From contig CAMAZP010000001.1 of assembly GCA_945863605.1 (NCBI GenBank), positions 256,478 through 320,477 of the forward strand: 64,000 bases of DNA, in the 5' to 3' direction. Source of the stretch: Chitinophaga pinensis (GTDB lineage: Bacteria > Bacteroidota > Bacteroidia > Flavobacteriales_D > Crocinitomicaceae). The notes below the pieces were generated by a model. The model had not been told where the DNA came from, did not search any database, and saw nothing but the letters and a program-made list of their open reading frames with translations. Shown one piece after another: positions 25,515-34,365 of this stretch. The stretch's first letter is position 1, and each line of letters starts with the position of its first letter. The position numbers and the translations under genes were made by a program.

Positions 25515-26192
25515 TCATAGCTGTTCTATTAATTTCATAACCCATTCAACTTGTTCTTCTCGATTTAAGTTTGTGTTATCTAAAACAATTGCATCTTCTA
25601 CTTGAATTAGTGGACTTTCAGCTCTAGTAGAATCAATAAAATCTCGTTCTTTCAAGTTTTTTGCAACTTCATCAAATGAACTTGTAATCCCTTTATTTTT
25701 GAGTTCGTCCAATCTTCGTTGTATTCTAATTTTAGTATCTGCGGTTACAAATAATTTCAAATCTGCTCGTGGAAAAACAACTGAAGCAATGTCTCTACCG
25801 TCCATAATAATTCCGCCTTTTTCACCCATTTTTTGTTGTTCTGCTACTAATTTTTGACGAACGTCTTTAATTGTAGCAATTTTTGAAACCACATTCGCAA
25901 CTGCATTTTCACGGATTTCAGTTGAAACATTTCGGTTATTCAAAAACAAAAGTGATTGTTGATCGATTGTTTTGAATTCAAGTTGAATATGATTTAGGTT
26001 TTCAATGATTCGATCCACCAAAGGCTCAGCATCAATAATTAATTCATTTTCTAGGCAGTAGAGTGCTACTCCACGATACATCGCACCCGAATCGATAAAA
26101 ATGTAATCTAATTTTTTTGCTAAATCTTTTGCTAAGGTGCTTTTTCCACAGGCTGAAAAACCGTCAATTGCTATAGTTAGTTTTTTTTTCAT
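25515..26192 (-). CDS. cmk: Cytidylate kinase
   Basis: Phosphorylates CMP and dCMP with ATP. The 225-residue protein has the P-loop IDGFSACGKST (about residues 8-18), DSGAMYRG for CMP binding, a MDGRDI segment and a C-terminal RDxxDSTRAESPL lid region, all typical of bacterial Cmk. It converges with the secreted-protein gene across a 5-base gap. Confidence 0.95.
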   Translation of the reverse strand: MKKKLTIAIDGFSACGKSTLAKDLAKKLDYIFIDSGAMYRGVALYCLENELIIDAEPLVDRIIENLNHIQLEFKTIDQQSLLFLNNRNVSTEIRENAVANVVSKIATIKDVRQKLVAEQQKMGEKGGIIMDGRDIASVVFPRADLKLFVTADTKIRIQRRLDELKNKGITSSFDEVAKNLKERDFIDSTRAESPLIQVEDAIVLDNTNLNREEQVEWVMKLIEQL

Positions 26193-26208
26193 ATTAAAAT
26201 ATTAATAT

Positions 26209-26216
26209 CAAAATTA
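26209..26216 (-). promoter_or_regulatory. -7 box of cmk
   Basis: On the minus strand TAATTTTG matches TAnnTTTG and ends 16 bases before the cmk ATG at 26192. Confidence 0.4.
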
Positions 26217-26308
26217 TTATAAAAACAGATGATTGATTGAACCCAAATTCACTACTGTATAAATTCATTTTAAAACTAAATTTAAAAGTTGATTTTGATT
26301 GAACCTAT

Positions 26309-28639
26309 TTATTTTAATTCTTTTTCAAATAATTCAAAAATCCTTCTGTATTCATCAAACCAAGAATAACTTTCAGTGAAGCTATGTTGTTCAATTGGAT
26401 AAACAGCCATTTCCCAGTTCGTTTTACCCAATTCAATCAATCGTTGGTTAAGTCTTACAACATCTTGAAATTGAACGTTATCATCTACCATTCCGTGTAA
26501 AATTAACAAGGGATTTTTAAGATTTTCAGCAAAATTGATTGGTGAACTTTTGCGATATGCTTCTGGATCAGTTTCAGGATAATTTAAAATATTACTAGTA
26601 TATTCATGGTTGTAATGTGCCCAATCAGTAACAGAACGTAAAGCTGCACCACATTTAAATTCATCTGGAGTAGTGAAAAGTCCCATCAAAGTAATAAATC
26701 CACCGTAAGAACCTCCATAAATTCCAACGCGTTTTGGGTCTATTTTGTGATTTTCAACCAAGAACTTTTTTGCATCTATAAAATCTTGTAAATCGCGACC
26801 ACCCATGTGACGATAAATAGCTGTACGATAAGCTCTTCCATATCCTTCACTCGCACGGTAATCGACATCTAAAACAGTATAACCTAAATCAGTTAATAAG
26901 TTATGGAACATATATTCTCTGAAATAAAGACTCCAGTACTTATGTGCATTTTGTAGATAACCCGCTCCATGAACAAATAAAACAGCAGCGCCATTTTTTT
27001 TCATTGCTTCCGGTTCATAAATTCGGGCATAAACAGGAATTCCATCTGAACCATTGAAAGTAATTACGGGTGGATTTCTCCATTTGTAGGCATTGAATTG
27101 AGTTGTTGTTGAATAAGTAAGTTGTTTTTGCTCTACTATTGCTTTTGGAGAATTTTTAGTAACATAAATTTCCCAAGGTTGATTGCTTGAAGAGTAACGA
27201 ACAGCCAAGGATTTTTCATCCGGAGAAATGGCAACATCAAAGTACCCATCACCTGTCAAAATGGGAGTCATTTTTTTTGTGGCAATATCAAAGTGATAAA
27301 AATTTCGGTTTCCTGGATGGGATTGATTACTTGTAATGTAAAATATTCTCTTATCAGCTGAGAGTTGAACCGAATGAATTTCAAAATTACCTTTCGTTAA
27401 TTGTATTTTTTTGTTTTCAATTATATCATACAAATACAAGTGAGAATAGCCATCTTCCTCTGATTGAAAATAAAAAGTTTTTCCATCTTCCAACCAATCT
27501 AAAGTGCCAATTTCTGAATTCCAAGAACCAATTCCAGGGCCGCCAATCCAAGCTTCATCGTGTTGATGTTCGAGTTCTTTAATGGTCGCTTTTTCAAGGT
27601 TTACCATTACAATCCAACGATCTTTATTGTCAGAACTACGAATGTCGCACAAAGCTTGCGAACTATTTTTAGCAAAAACTAGTGGGTGAACAAATAGCGA
27701 ACGATCCTTGTCAAAGTTTGGATTGTTAAAATCAGTAAGATAAGTAGGTTTTGTTCTAATTCCTGTCAAATGAGAAAAATCAATTTTTATCAATGTATCT
27801 CGCTCTAAATTAAACAAATACAACTCTTGATTCGGTTCGTTTTGACTAACTTTCGAACGTGCTTTTTGTTCTTTTGTGTAGCCATCAGCTGTAATAAATT
27901 GAGTGACACTTGTAGGTTTTTCTTTACTTGAATGGAAAGAAGTAAAGGAAATATGCTTTCCTGAAGGATCAATTTGTAATTCGCTTATCGAACCATTTCC
28001 AATAAATTGTTCTTTTGGAAACGGAAAGCTAGTGAGTTTATCTTTAATAGAATACCATTCATTTTTCTTGTTTTTATCTTTAATATATTGAAACAATTCA
28101 GTTTGCTGTTTCATTAAATAAGTGGAATCTGCCTTCTCAATTTGCGCTTCTTCATTTTTAAAGTTTGTTATTTGAATTAATGATTTTCCGGACCATATAA
28201 ATAAATTATGACCCATTTGAAAAGCAATTTTGTTCGGGTCGTTTAATCTCTGAATATTAAACAATTGCTCAGAATACTGAAAAATTACTTGTTGAGTATT
28301 TGTTTTTTTGGAATATGTAATTAACGTATTTCCAGGTGAATAAAATTGTTCAGAATACAATCTTTGCTTAGCATCGTAATTTACTAAAGCTGGGTAATTC
28401 TTTGCCTCTACTTTTTGAATATTTCCAGATAATAAATTATAGGAATAAGTTGAGTTACCGGGTTCTTTGTCTTTGTTCCATTCAAAATAAATCGATTTCC
28501 CATCAGCAGACCAACGTTGATAATCGGGAAGATAACCGACAAATTCGTGTCCTTTCATAATTTCTTTTAAATCCAGTTGTGAAAAAATTACGAGAGATAA
28601 ATTACAAATAATAAAAGTAACAAGGAAACGATTAAACAT
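26309..28639 (-). CDS. S9-family (DPP-IV-like) serine peptidase
   Basis: The 776-residue exported enzyme has a signal peptide (MFNRFLVTFIICNLSLVIFSQ), an N-terminal beta-propeller and a C-terminal alpha/beta-hydrolase domain. Ser644 lies in GGSYGGF, Asp in HGMVDDN (about 718-720) and His752 in IEQHSF, so the triad is complete. Members remove dipeptides from peptide N termini, and many act in the periplasm of Bacteroidota. It lies 23 bases downstream of the DtxR-type regulator gene, so the two are probably cotranscribed. Confidence 0.9.
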   Translation of the reverse strand: MFNRFLVTFIICNLSLVIFSQLDLKEIMKGHEFVGYLPDYQRWSADGKSIYFEWNKDKEPGNSTYSYNLLSGNIQKVEAKNYPALVNYDAKQRLYSEQFYSPGNTLITYSKKTNTQQVIFQYSEQLFNIQRLNDPNKIAFQMGHNLFIWSGKSLIQITNFKNEEAQIEKADSTYLMKQQTELFQYIKDKNKKNEWYSIKDKLTSFPFPKEQFIGNGSISELQIDPSGKHISFTSFHSSKEKPTSVTQFITADGYTKEQKARSKVSQNEPNQELYLFNLERDTLIKIDFSHLTGIRTKPTYLTDFNNPNFDKDRSLFVHPLVFAKNSSQALCDIRSSDNKDRWIVMVNLEKATIKELEHQHDEAWIGGPGIGSWNSEIGTLDWLEDGKTFYFQSEEDGYSHLYLYDIIENKKIQLTKGNFEIHSVQLSADKRIFYITSNQSHPGNRNFYHFDIATKKMTPILTGDGYFDVAISPDEKSLAVRYSSSNQPWEIYVTKNSPKAIVEQKQLTYSTTTQFNAYKWRNPPVITFNGSDGIPVYARIYEPEAMKKNGAAVLFVHGAGYLQNAHKYWSLYFREYMFHNLLTDLGYTVLDVDYRASEGYGRAYRTAIYRHMGGRDLQDFIDAKKFLVENHKIDPKRVGIYGGSYGGFITLMGLFTTPDEFKCGAALRSVTDWAHYNHEYTSNILNYPETDPEAYRKSSPINFAENLKNPLLILHGMVDDNVQFQDVVRLNQRLIELGKTNWEMAVYPIEQHSFTESYSWFDEYRRIFELFEKELK

Positions 28640-28662
28640 AATCTGTATAGTTTAATGAACAA

Positions 28663-29073
28663 TTATGAACCAGGAATTTCAGCTCCATGAGGATCTACTT
28701 TAGGAAAATTTAAAAATGCATCTAATCGATCAATTAATTTATCTGATTTGATATGTTCCAGTTGTTCAGCAATTTCGTGCACTTCATCATCTTCAAATTT
28801 TAGTATATCGTGCAGAAAGGTTTCCCAAATACGGTGTTTTCTGATTATTAATAGTGCACGAGTTCTGCCAACATCTGTTAAAGAAATTTTACCGTAGCGA
28901 ACTTGTTCTATTAATAATTTATCTTTTAGTTTTTTCAACATATCGTTTGCAGAGGCTGGACGCACATTTAAATATTTCGCTAATTGATTGGTGCCAGTAA
29001 CTTCCTGCTCATTTCCATCTGATGTTAGATGTAGTAATGCTTTTAAGTAATTTTCTTCTGTTTGGGTTAACAT
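28663..29073 (-). CDS. DtxR/MntR-family metal-dependent regulator, short form
   Basis: The 136-residue protein has an N-terminal winged helix (TGTNQLAKYLNVRPASANDMLKKL) followed by the metal-binding dimerisation domain (HRIWETFL, EVHEIAEQLEH). It ends at DPHGAEIPGS with no C-terminal FeoA/SH3 domain, so it has the two-domain MntR layout. The usual Bacteroidota relatives are longer. I found no frameshift that would extend it. Expected ligands are Mn(II) or Fe(II). It probably heads the S9-peptidase operon. Confidence 0.88.
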   Translation of the reverse strand: MLTQTEENYLKALLHLTSDGNEQEVTGTNQLAKYLNVRPASANDMLKKLKDKLLIEQVRYGKISLTDVGRTRALLIIRKHRIWETFLHDILKFEDDEVHEIAEQLEHIKSDKLIDRLDAFLNFPKVDPHGAEIPGS

Positions 29074-29132
29074 AATTGTAAAAATAGAAATTTGAACTTA
29101 AAAACTCTTGTAATTTAATTTCTAAGACATAA

Positions 29133-29165
29133 AAAAAGACGTACAAAATAAATTGAACGTCTTTT
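29133..29165 (-). terminator. Terminator after yajC
   Basis: On the minus strand AAAGACGT and ACGTCTTT form a perfect 8-bp stem around a 14-base loop, followed by a T tract. It lies 16 bases past the yajC stop and ends the leucine dehydrogenase-nusB-DUF1573-yajC run. Confidence 0.8.
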
Positions 29166-29180
29166 GGATATTTATTCTAT

Positions 29181-29459
29181 TTACTTAACTCCGATTTGAT
29201 CTTCTGTATTTTGAGCAATTGCCGATTTTTCTAATCTGAATTTAGATCCCTCTGTTTGAATTAAAACAGTTGTATCAGCAATTTCCAATATTTTGCCATG
29301 AATACCACCAATCGTTACAATTTTATCACCTGCCTTTAAATTTTCTCTAAACTTCTTAAGCTCTTTTTGCTTTTTCATTTGAGGTCTAATCATAAAGAAA
29401 TAGAAAACTACTACCATAAGTACTAGCATTAATATACTTTGCATACCTTGTCCGCCCAT
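29181..29459 (-). CDS. yajC: Preprotein translocase subunit YajC
   Basis: The 92-residue inner-membrane protein has one N-terminal helix (SILMLVLMVVVFYFFMIRPQ). The soluble tail has the family motif GDKIVTIGGIHGK. YajC associates with SecDF. It lies 19 bases after the DUF1573 gene and just before a strong terminator. This nusB-DUF1573-yajC order is common in Bacteroidota. Confidence 0.95.
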   Translation of the reverse strand: MGGQGMQSILMLVLMVVVFYFFMIRPQMKKQKELKKFRENLKAGDKIVTIGGIHGKILEIADTTVLIQTEGSKFRLEKSAIAQNTEDQIGVK

Positions 29460-29478
29460 AATTTTGTTTTTTTAATTA

Positions 29479-29868
29479 TTATTTTATTGTTGCTTTAATC
29501 TCTAAAACAGTAACATTAGGTTCCGTGTTTGTCATAATTGTTACTGATTTATTCACTCTGCTTGTAGTTAAATTATCTGTTTTAACTTGAGCAATAATTT
29601 CTCCAGTTTCTCCTGGTTGAATGGGTTCTGTTGGTTTTTCTGCAACCGTGCAAGAGCAAGAGGGACGTACTTCACCAAATACCAAAGGATAATCTCCAGT
29701 GTTTTTGATTTTAAATTTTGCGTTAATTACTTCGCCTTTAATAACTTTTCCAGCATTGTAAACTGGATTCAACTCCATGGTTGTTTTTTGACCAACTTTA
29801 ATATTTTGCTCTTCTCCACAAGAAGCTAGCGCTAAAATTAGTAAACTTAATAGGAATGTTTTTTTCAT
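29479..29868 (-). CDS. DUF1573 lipoprotein
   Basis: The 129-residue protein has a lipoprotein signal ending LALASC (Cys17). One immunoglobulin-like DUF1573 domain follows, with AKFKIKNTGDYPL, PSCSCTVAE and PGETGEI. Periplasmic and cell-surface Bacteroidota proteins with this domain are common, but their function is not defined. It lies in the nusB-yajC run. Confidence 0.88.
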   Translation of the reverse strand: MKKTFLLSLLILALASCGEEQNIKVGQKTTMELNPVYNAGKVIKGEVINAKFKIKNTGDYPLVFGEVRPSCSCTVAEKPTEPIQPGETGEIIAQVKTDNLTTSRVNKSVTIMTNTEPNVTVLEIKATIK

Positions 29869-30009
29869 TTTTTTAGGGATATTATGACATTAGGAATTTA
29901 AAACTTTAGGAAATTAGGACTTTAAGAAATTTAAATCAATTGATTTAGAGAATGAAAATTAATAATATGCAATTTGTAATTTTCCAATTTGCAATTCATT
30001 TTTTCATTC
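29869..30009. repeat. Degenerate short-period repeat and hairpin between nusB and DUF1573
   Basis: The spacer is built from related AT-rich words (TTAGGAATTT, TTTAGGAAATTAGGACTTTAAG, GCAATTTGTAATTTTCCAATTTGC). GAGAATGAAAA at 29948 is matched by TTTTCATTCTC at 30001, giving an 11-bp arm pair around about 42 bases. There is no open frame and no T tract of terminator type. Confidence 0.4.
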
Positions 30010-30957
30010 TCAATTCAATAACCCTCTTCCAATTTTTATTATTTTATTTTCTTTAGTTAATTTATCTATTGCTTTATCTAGTATTCCGTTTACAAACAAA
30101 TTACTTTTTGGAGTACTGTAAAATTTTGAAATCTCAATGTATTCATTTAAGGTAACTTTTGTTGGTATGCTTGAACAAGTTTGTAATTCAGTAATCCCCA
30201 TTTTAAGTAGGAACATGTCCATTTTAGCAATTCTATCCAATTCCCAATTTTGAGCTAATTCCACGATTAAAGCTTCGTTTTCTTTGTCCATTTCAATTGT
30301 TTTACGCACAAGATTAACAATAAATTCTTTTTCATCGTCATCTTCTTTGTATAGGGGTAAAACAGTAAAATCTTGCTCTTCTTTTGCTAATTTCATTGTT
30401 TTTAGTACCATTGAACAACACAAATCTATATCATCTTGCCAAAAAATACTTTTCTCTTCAAAAAAGTTAATCAGTAACTCAGAATTTGCAATTTCAATTC
30501 TAAATAACTGTATAGCAAATGCTTTGTCTTCATCAAAACCTTCATTACCATTTTTCATGAATTCAAAAAACGTCTCGCTTTCCATAATTTGGATATACAT
30601 TTTGCGAAACATCTCTTGCGACTCAACGCCCATCCAATTTACTTTTCGTTTCTCAGATAGTTTGCGTAATTCTGAACAATCCTCCAATTGCTGAATCAAA
30701 TTGTTCTCAACAAACTTTAGGTTTGGATTCAAATCCTCAGAAGTTGGTCGCATTTTACGTTTACGTTCTTCTATCTTGTTATTTGCAGCTGTTTTCACTT
30801 CTGGGAGCGTCAACAATAAATACAAATAAAGGTCATACATCTTTTCAACAGAGTGGAGTAACTCATTTTGAGCTTTTAATACATCCTTTTCACCTGCCTG
30901 AAAAAAGGCATAAAGAATTTGTAGGACTTTAATCCTTAAATGTCGTCTGTTTAACAT
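30010..30957 (-). CDS. nusB: Transcription antitermination factor NusB (long form)
   Basis: The 315-residue protein has the NusB fold in its C-terminal half, with LAQNWELDRIAKMDMFLLKMGI and KVTLNEYIEISKFYSTPKSNLFVNGILD. The N-terminal half begins RRHLRIKVLQILYAFFQ. E. coli NusB is less than half this length, and the long helical insertion is usual for Bacteroidota. NusB with NusE binds boxA of rRNA leaders. It lies 8 bases after leucine dehydrogenase. Confidence 0.9.
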   Translation of the reverse strand: MLNRRHLRIKVLQILYAFFQAGEKDVLKAQNELLHSVEKMYDLYLYLLLTLPEVKTAANNKIEERKRKMRPTSEDLNPNLKFVENNLIQQLEDCSELRKLSEKRKVNWMGVESQEMFRKMYIQIMESETFFEFMKNGNEGFDEDKAFAIQLFRIEIANSELLINFFEEKSIFWQDDIDLCCSMVLKTMKLAKEEQDFTVLPLYKEDDDEKEFIVNLVRKTIEMDKENEALIVELAQNWELDRIAKMDMFLLKMGITELQTCSSIPTKVTLNEYIEISKFYSTPKSNLFVNGILDKAIDKLTKENKIIKIGRGLLN

Positions 30958-30965
30958 GTTTTGAT

Positions 30966-32063
30966 TTACATAGGTAATTTTACACGACCGATTGATTCGA
31001 TTCGCTCCTCAGCCATTCTATTTGCTATTTGATAAGTAGGAACATTCTCGTCATTTGAACGCTTTACAATATCGAAAATAGTTGTGTAAATATCCTCCGC
31101 TTTTTGGTGAGCCCATTCAGCTGACAACCCTTTAACTTCTGAAAAACAATTGATAACACCACCAGCATTCAAAGTGAAATCTGGAGCATAAATAATTCCT
31201 TTTTTCATTACATCAACACCGTGTTTTCCTTCAACTTTTAATTGATTATTGGCAGCACCTGCGATAATTGAACATTTCATACGCTCTAAAGTATCGTCAT
31301 TTACCGTTGCTCCTAAAGCACATGGAGCGTAAATATCCATATCAACATCATAGATTTCATCTAAACCAACAACTTCAGCTCCATACGTTTTTGAAATATG
31401 CGCCAATACATCATTATTAATATCTGAAATATAAATATGAGCATTCTCTTGTGCTAAATGTTTTACTAAGTATTCTCCAACATGACCAACTCCTTGAACT
31501 GCGATTTTTTTACCTTCTAAGGAATCAGATCCAAACTGATGTTTTGCACATGCTTTCATCCCCATGTATGTACCGTAAGCAGTAACAGGAGACGGATCAC
31601 CACTTTTTCCAGGTAAACCCACAACATGATTTGTTTCCATACTTACCCAATTCATATCGATTGGAGAAACACCCACATCTTCAGCAGTAATATATTTCCC
31701 AGCTAAACTGTTAACGAATTTTCCAAATCTTCTGAAAAGTGCTTCTGATTTAATTGCTTTTGCATCTCCAATGATAACCGCTTTACCACCACCAAGATTC
31801 AATCCTGAGATTGCGTTTTTATAAGTCATTCCGCGTGACAAACGCAACACATCATTTAAAGCTTCCATTTCGTTTTGGTAAGCCCAAATTCTTGTTCCGC
31901 CAAGTGCAGGACCTAAGATTGTGTTGTGAACTGCGATTATAGCTTTCAAGCCAGTTGCCTCGTCGTTGCAAAAAAGTATTTGCTCGTGACCCATGTTAGC
32001 CATTTGACTGATGACAGGATTATCTGTTAAGTCGGATGCGGAAAGGATTTTAATTTCAGACAT
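30966..32063 (-). CDS. Leucine dehydrogenase (Glu/Leu/Phe/Val dehydrogenase family)
   Basis: Reversibly deaminates branched-chain amino acids with NAD. I start it at the ATG at 32063 (MSEIKIL), giving 365 residues, the usual length. The ORF-track start adds an 18-residue unlike leader. It has the dimerisation domain with GGTRIWAY, the catalytic LNLGGGKAVIIGD Lys segment and the Rossmann motif GVGHVGEYL. It heads a run with nusB, DUF1573 and yajC. Confidence 0.92.
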   Translation of the reverse strand: MSEIKILSASDLTDNPVISQMANMGHEQILFCNDEATGLKAIIAVHNTILGPALGGTRIWAYQNEMEALNDVLRLSRGMTYKNAISGLNLGGGKAVIIGDAKAIKSEALFRRFGKFVNSLAGKYITAEDVGVSPIDMNWVSMETNHVVGLPGKSGDPSPVTAYGTYMGMKACAKHQFGSDSLEGKKIAVQGVGHVGEYLVKHLAQENAHIYISDINNDVLAHISKTYGAEVVGLDEIYDVDMDIYAPCALGATVNDDTLERMKCSIIAGAANNQLKVEGKHGVDVMKKGIIYAPDFTLNAGGVINCFSEVKGLSAEWAHQKAEDIYTTIFDIVKRSNDENVPTYQIANRMAEERIESIGRVKLPM

Positions 32064-32101
32064 GTTTTCTTTTTCGTTCGTTAACTTAAGATTTGAATGG
32101 T

Positions 32102-32109
32102 TACATTTG
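32102..32109 (+). promoter_or_regulatory. -7 box for the ABC exporter gene
   Basis: TACATTTG matches TAnnTTTG and lies 38 bases before the ATG at 32148. It lies within the short divergent space shared with leucine dehydrogenase. Confidence 0.35.
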
Positions 32110-32128
32110 CAACTCAAATAATCAAGTG

Positions 32129-32136
32129 CAAAATTA
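32129..32136 (-). promoter_or_regulatory. -7 box for the leucine dehydrogenase operon
   Basis: On the minus strand TAATTTTG ends 65 bases before the ATG at 32063. It faces the divergent exporter box 20 bases away, so the two promoters overlap. Confidence 0.4.
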
Positions 32137-32147
32137 GAAAATAATCG

Positions 32148-33896
32148 ATGAAGTCACTGCAATACCTCAATAAATATTTTGTCAAATACAAATGGCATTT
32201 TTTGCTAGGTATACTTTTCACGATTATCAGTAATTACTTTGGCGTGCGAATGCCATTGTATGTCAAAGCTACAGTTGACAACTTAATGGGAACTAAGTCA
32301 ATAAATAGTATAAACGATGCACTTTGGCTTTCACTTCAAATCGGGGGTATTTACATATTACTTTCTGTTGGTAAAGGTTTTTTCTTGTTTTTAATGCGTC
32401 AAACAATCATAGTGATGTCTCGATTAATTGAGTTTGATTTGAAAAATGAGATATACATACATTATCAGAAATTAGATTTAGCATTTTTTAAAAGAAATGC
32501 GACCGGAGATTTGATGAATCGTATTTCTGAAGATGTCAGCCAAGTGAGGATGTATCTAGGGCCAGGTATCATGTACACAATTAATTTAATAGTTTTGGTT
32601 GCAATGATTGTTACACAAATGGTTAAAATCAGTTCAACTTTGACCTTTTTTGTTCTTCTACCACTTCCTCTCATGTCTTTTTTGATTTATTGGGTTTCTT
32701 CTAAAATGAATCAAATGAGTACAAAAGTTCAAGAAGAACAATCGCGATTATCAACGATAGCACAAGAAACCTTTGCTGGTATCCGAGTGATTAAAGCATA
32801 CAATCGAGACCAAGAGGTTTTTGATAAATTTGAATCCTCAGCAAATGAATATAAATCAAGAAGTATGAAATTGGTACTAATCAACGCTTTGTTTATGCCA
32901 ACGATTATTTTCTTAATTGGAATAAGTACTTTGGTTGCTATTTACTTAGGTGGATTAATGACTTATGATAAACAAATATCTTTAGGTGATATAGTGGCTT
33001 TTATTTTCTTTGTCAATAATTTAACTTGGCCATTTGCAAGTATTGGGTGGGTTACATCAATTATTCAACGTGCTGCAGCATCACAGGAAAGGATTAATGA
33101 ATTTCTAGAAACAGAACCTGAAATTACAAATCCTACTTCATCTGAATTTATTTTTGATGGAAGAATCGAATTTAAAAACGTCACATTTACTTATCCAAAT
33201 ACTGGAATTACAGCCATTCATAATTTAAGTTTTTCCATAAACAAAGGTGATACTTTGGCAATTGTTGGTAAAACTGGTTGTGGAAAATCTACTATTTTAA
33301 ATCTTTTAATGCGTCAATATGATTGTGAGTCAGGTCAAATTTTAATTAACGGTACTGATGTTAAAAAAATTAATATCGATGCTTTAAGAGAACAAAGTGG
33401 TGTTGTTCCTCAAGATGTTTTTTTATTTTCTGACTCAATTAGAAATAACCTAATTTTTGGATTGAAAAAAAACAAAGTTGAATTGGATTTTTTAATTGAA
33501 GTAACAAAAAAATCGCATGTTTATCACAATATTAAAGAATTTCCTCACCAATTTGATACGCTTTTGGGTGAACGTGGAGTTAATTTAAGTGGTGGTCAAA
33601 AACAACGTTTAAGTATCGCTAGAGCTTTAATTAGAAATCCAAAATTTTTACTATTAGATGATTGTTTGTCAGCAGTTGACACTGAGACAGAAGAAATTAT
33701 ACTTAGGAATTTAAATCAAGATGCGAAAAATAGAACTTCTATTATTGTAAGTCACCGAATTTCAACCATTCGAAACGCCAATCACATTTTGGTACTTGAA
33801 AAGGGCGAAATTGTTGAATCTGGTACTCATCAATCTTTAATGGAATTAAACAGTATTTACAGTGAAATGTATAACAAGCAACTCAGTGAAAATTAA
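32148..33896 (+). CDS. ABC exporter, fused permease and ATPase (MsbA-like)
   Basis: The 582-residue half-transporter has an N-terminal six-helix ABC transmembrane domain (about 1-310, with NRISEDVSQVRMYLG). A C-terminal ATPase follows, with Walker A VGKTGCGKS, Q loop VPQDVFLFSDS, signature LSGGQKQR, Walker B LLLDD and the H loop SHR. It would act as a homodimer in the inner membrane. The substrate cannot be read from the sequence; lipid or drug export is typical of the group. Confidence 0.92.
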   Translation: MKSLQYLNKYFVKYKWHFLLGILFTIISNYFGVRMPLYVKATVDNLMGTKSINSINDALWLSLQIGGIYILLSVGKGFFLFLMRQTIIVMSRLIEFDLKNEIYIHYQKLDLAFFKRNATGDLMNRISEDVSQVRMYLGPGIMYTINLIVLVAMIVTQMVKISSTLTFFVLLPLPLMSFLIYWVSSKMNQMSTKVQEEQSRLSTIAQETFAGIRVIKAYNRDQEVFDKFESSANEYKSRSMKLVLINALFMPTIIFLIGISTLVAIYLGGLMTYDKQISLGDIVAFIFFVNNLTWPFASIGWVTSIIQRAAASQERINEFLETEPEITNPTSSEFIFDGRIEFKNVTFTYPNTGITAIHNLSFSINKGDTLAIVGKTGCGKSTILNLLMRQYDCESGQILINGTDVKKINIDALREQSGVVPQDVFLFSDSIRNNLIFGLKKNKVELDFLIEVTKKSHVYHNIKEFPHQFDTLLGERGVNLSGGQKQRLSIARALIRNPKFLLLDDCLSAVDTETEEIILRNLNQDAKNRTSIIVSHRISTIRNANHILVLEKGEIVESGTHQSLMELNSIYSEMYNKQLSEN

Positions 33897-33918
33897 TTAT
33901 TTTTAGTTTGGCAAAAAA

Positions 33919-34365
33919 TCACTTTACATCCCAAACTTTCATTTCAAAATAAAGAATAGAATTTTGTGGAATATCCTCTAGTTTATGGTTTCCATATCCC
34001 AATTGTGGTGGAATTATCATCACAACTTCAGAACCTTTTTTACAAGACATTAAAGTTTCTTTCCATCCACCAATTAAGCTTTTCACCGCAAAAGTTAACG
34101 GTTTTTTGGTGTAATCAAAAATGCGCCCATTCAATAATTTTCCTTTGTAGGAAATAGAAACACTATCTGTATATTGAATCAATCTTCCTTCACCTTCTTT
34201 TGTAATTTTAAAATACAAACCTGAGGGAGAAGCATCTAAATCGAGTTTATTTTTTTTGATATACTTTTGAATTTCTTTATCAAACCCTTCGATTTCTTGG
34301 TCGGAATAAGTTTTACATGAGGTAAAAACAAATAGTAGGGAGGCGATTAATAGCAATATTTTCAT
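33919..34365 (-). CDS. FKBP-type peptidyl-prolyl isomerase lipoprotein
   Basis: The 148-residue protein has a lipoprotein signal ending VFTSC (Cys17). A C-terminal FKBP domain follows (about 60-148), with SISYKGKLLNGRIFDYTK, GGWKETLMSCKKGSEV and IPPQLGYGN. Related FKBP lipoproteins occur in gliding Bacteroidota (GldI-like), though I cannot assign it to that role. Its ATG shares one base with the stop of the upstream TraB/GumN gene. Confidence 0.87.
   Translation of the reverse strand: MKILLLIASLLFVFTSCKTYSDQEIEGFDKEIQKYIKKNKLDLDASPSGLYFKITKEGEGRLIQYTDSVSISYKGKLLNGRIFDYTKKPLTFAVKSLIGGWKETLMSCKKGSEVVMIIPPQLGYGNHKLEDIPQNSILYFEMKVWDVK

Noticed and set aside
28640-29073. Frameshifted full-length DtxR regulator
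   Set aside because: The sequence after the stop reads into the S9 peptidase leader with no FeoA-like remnant; the short form is complete in itself.
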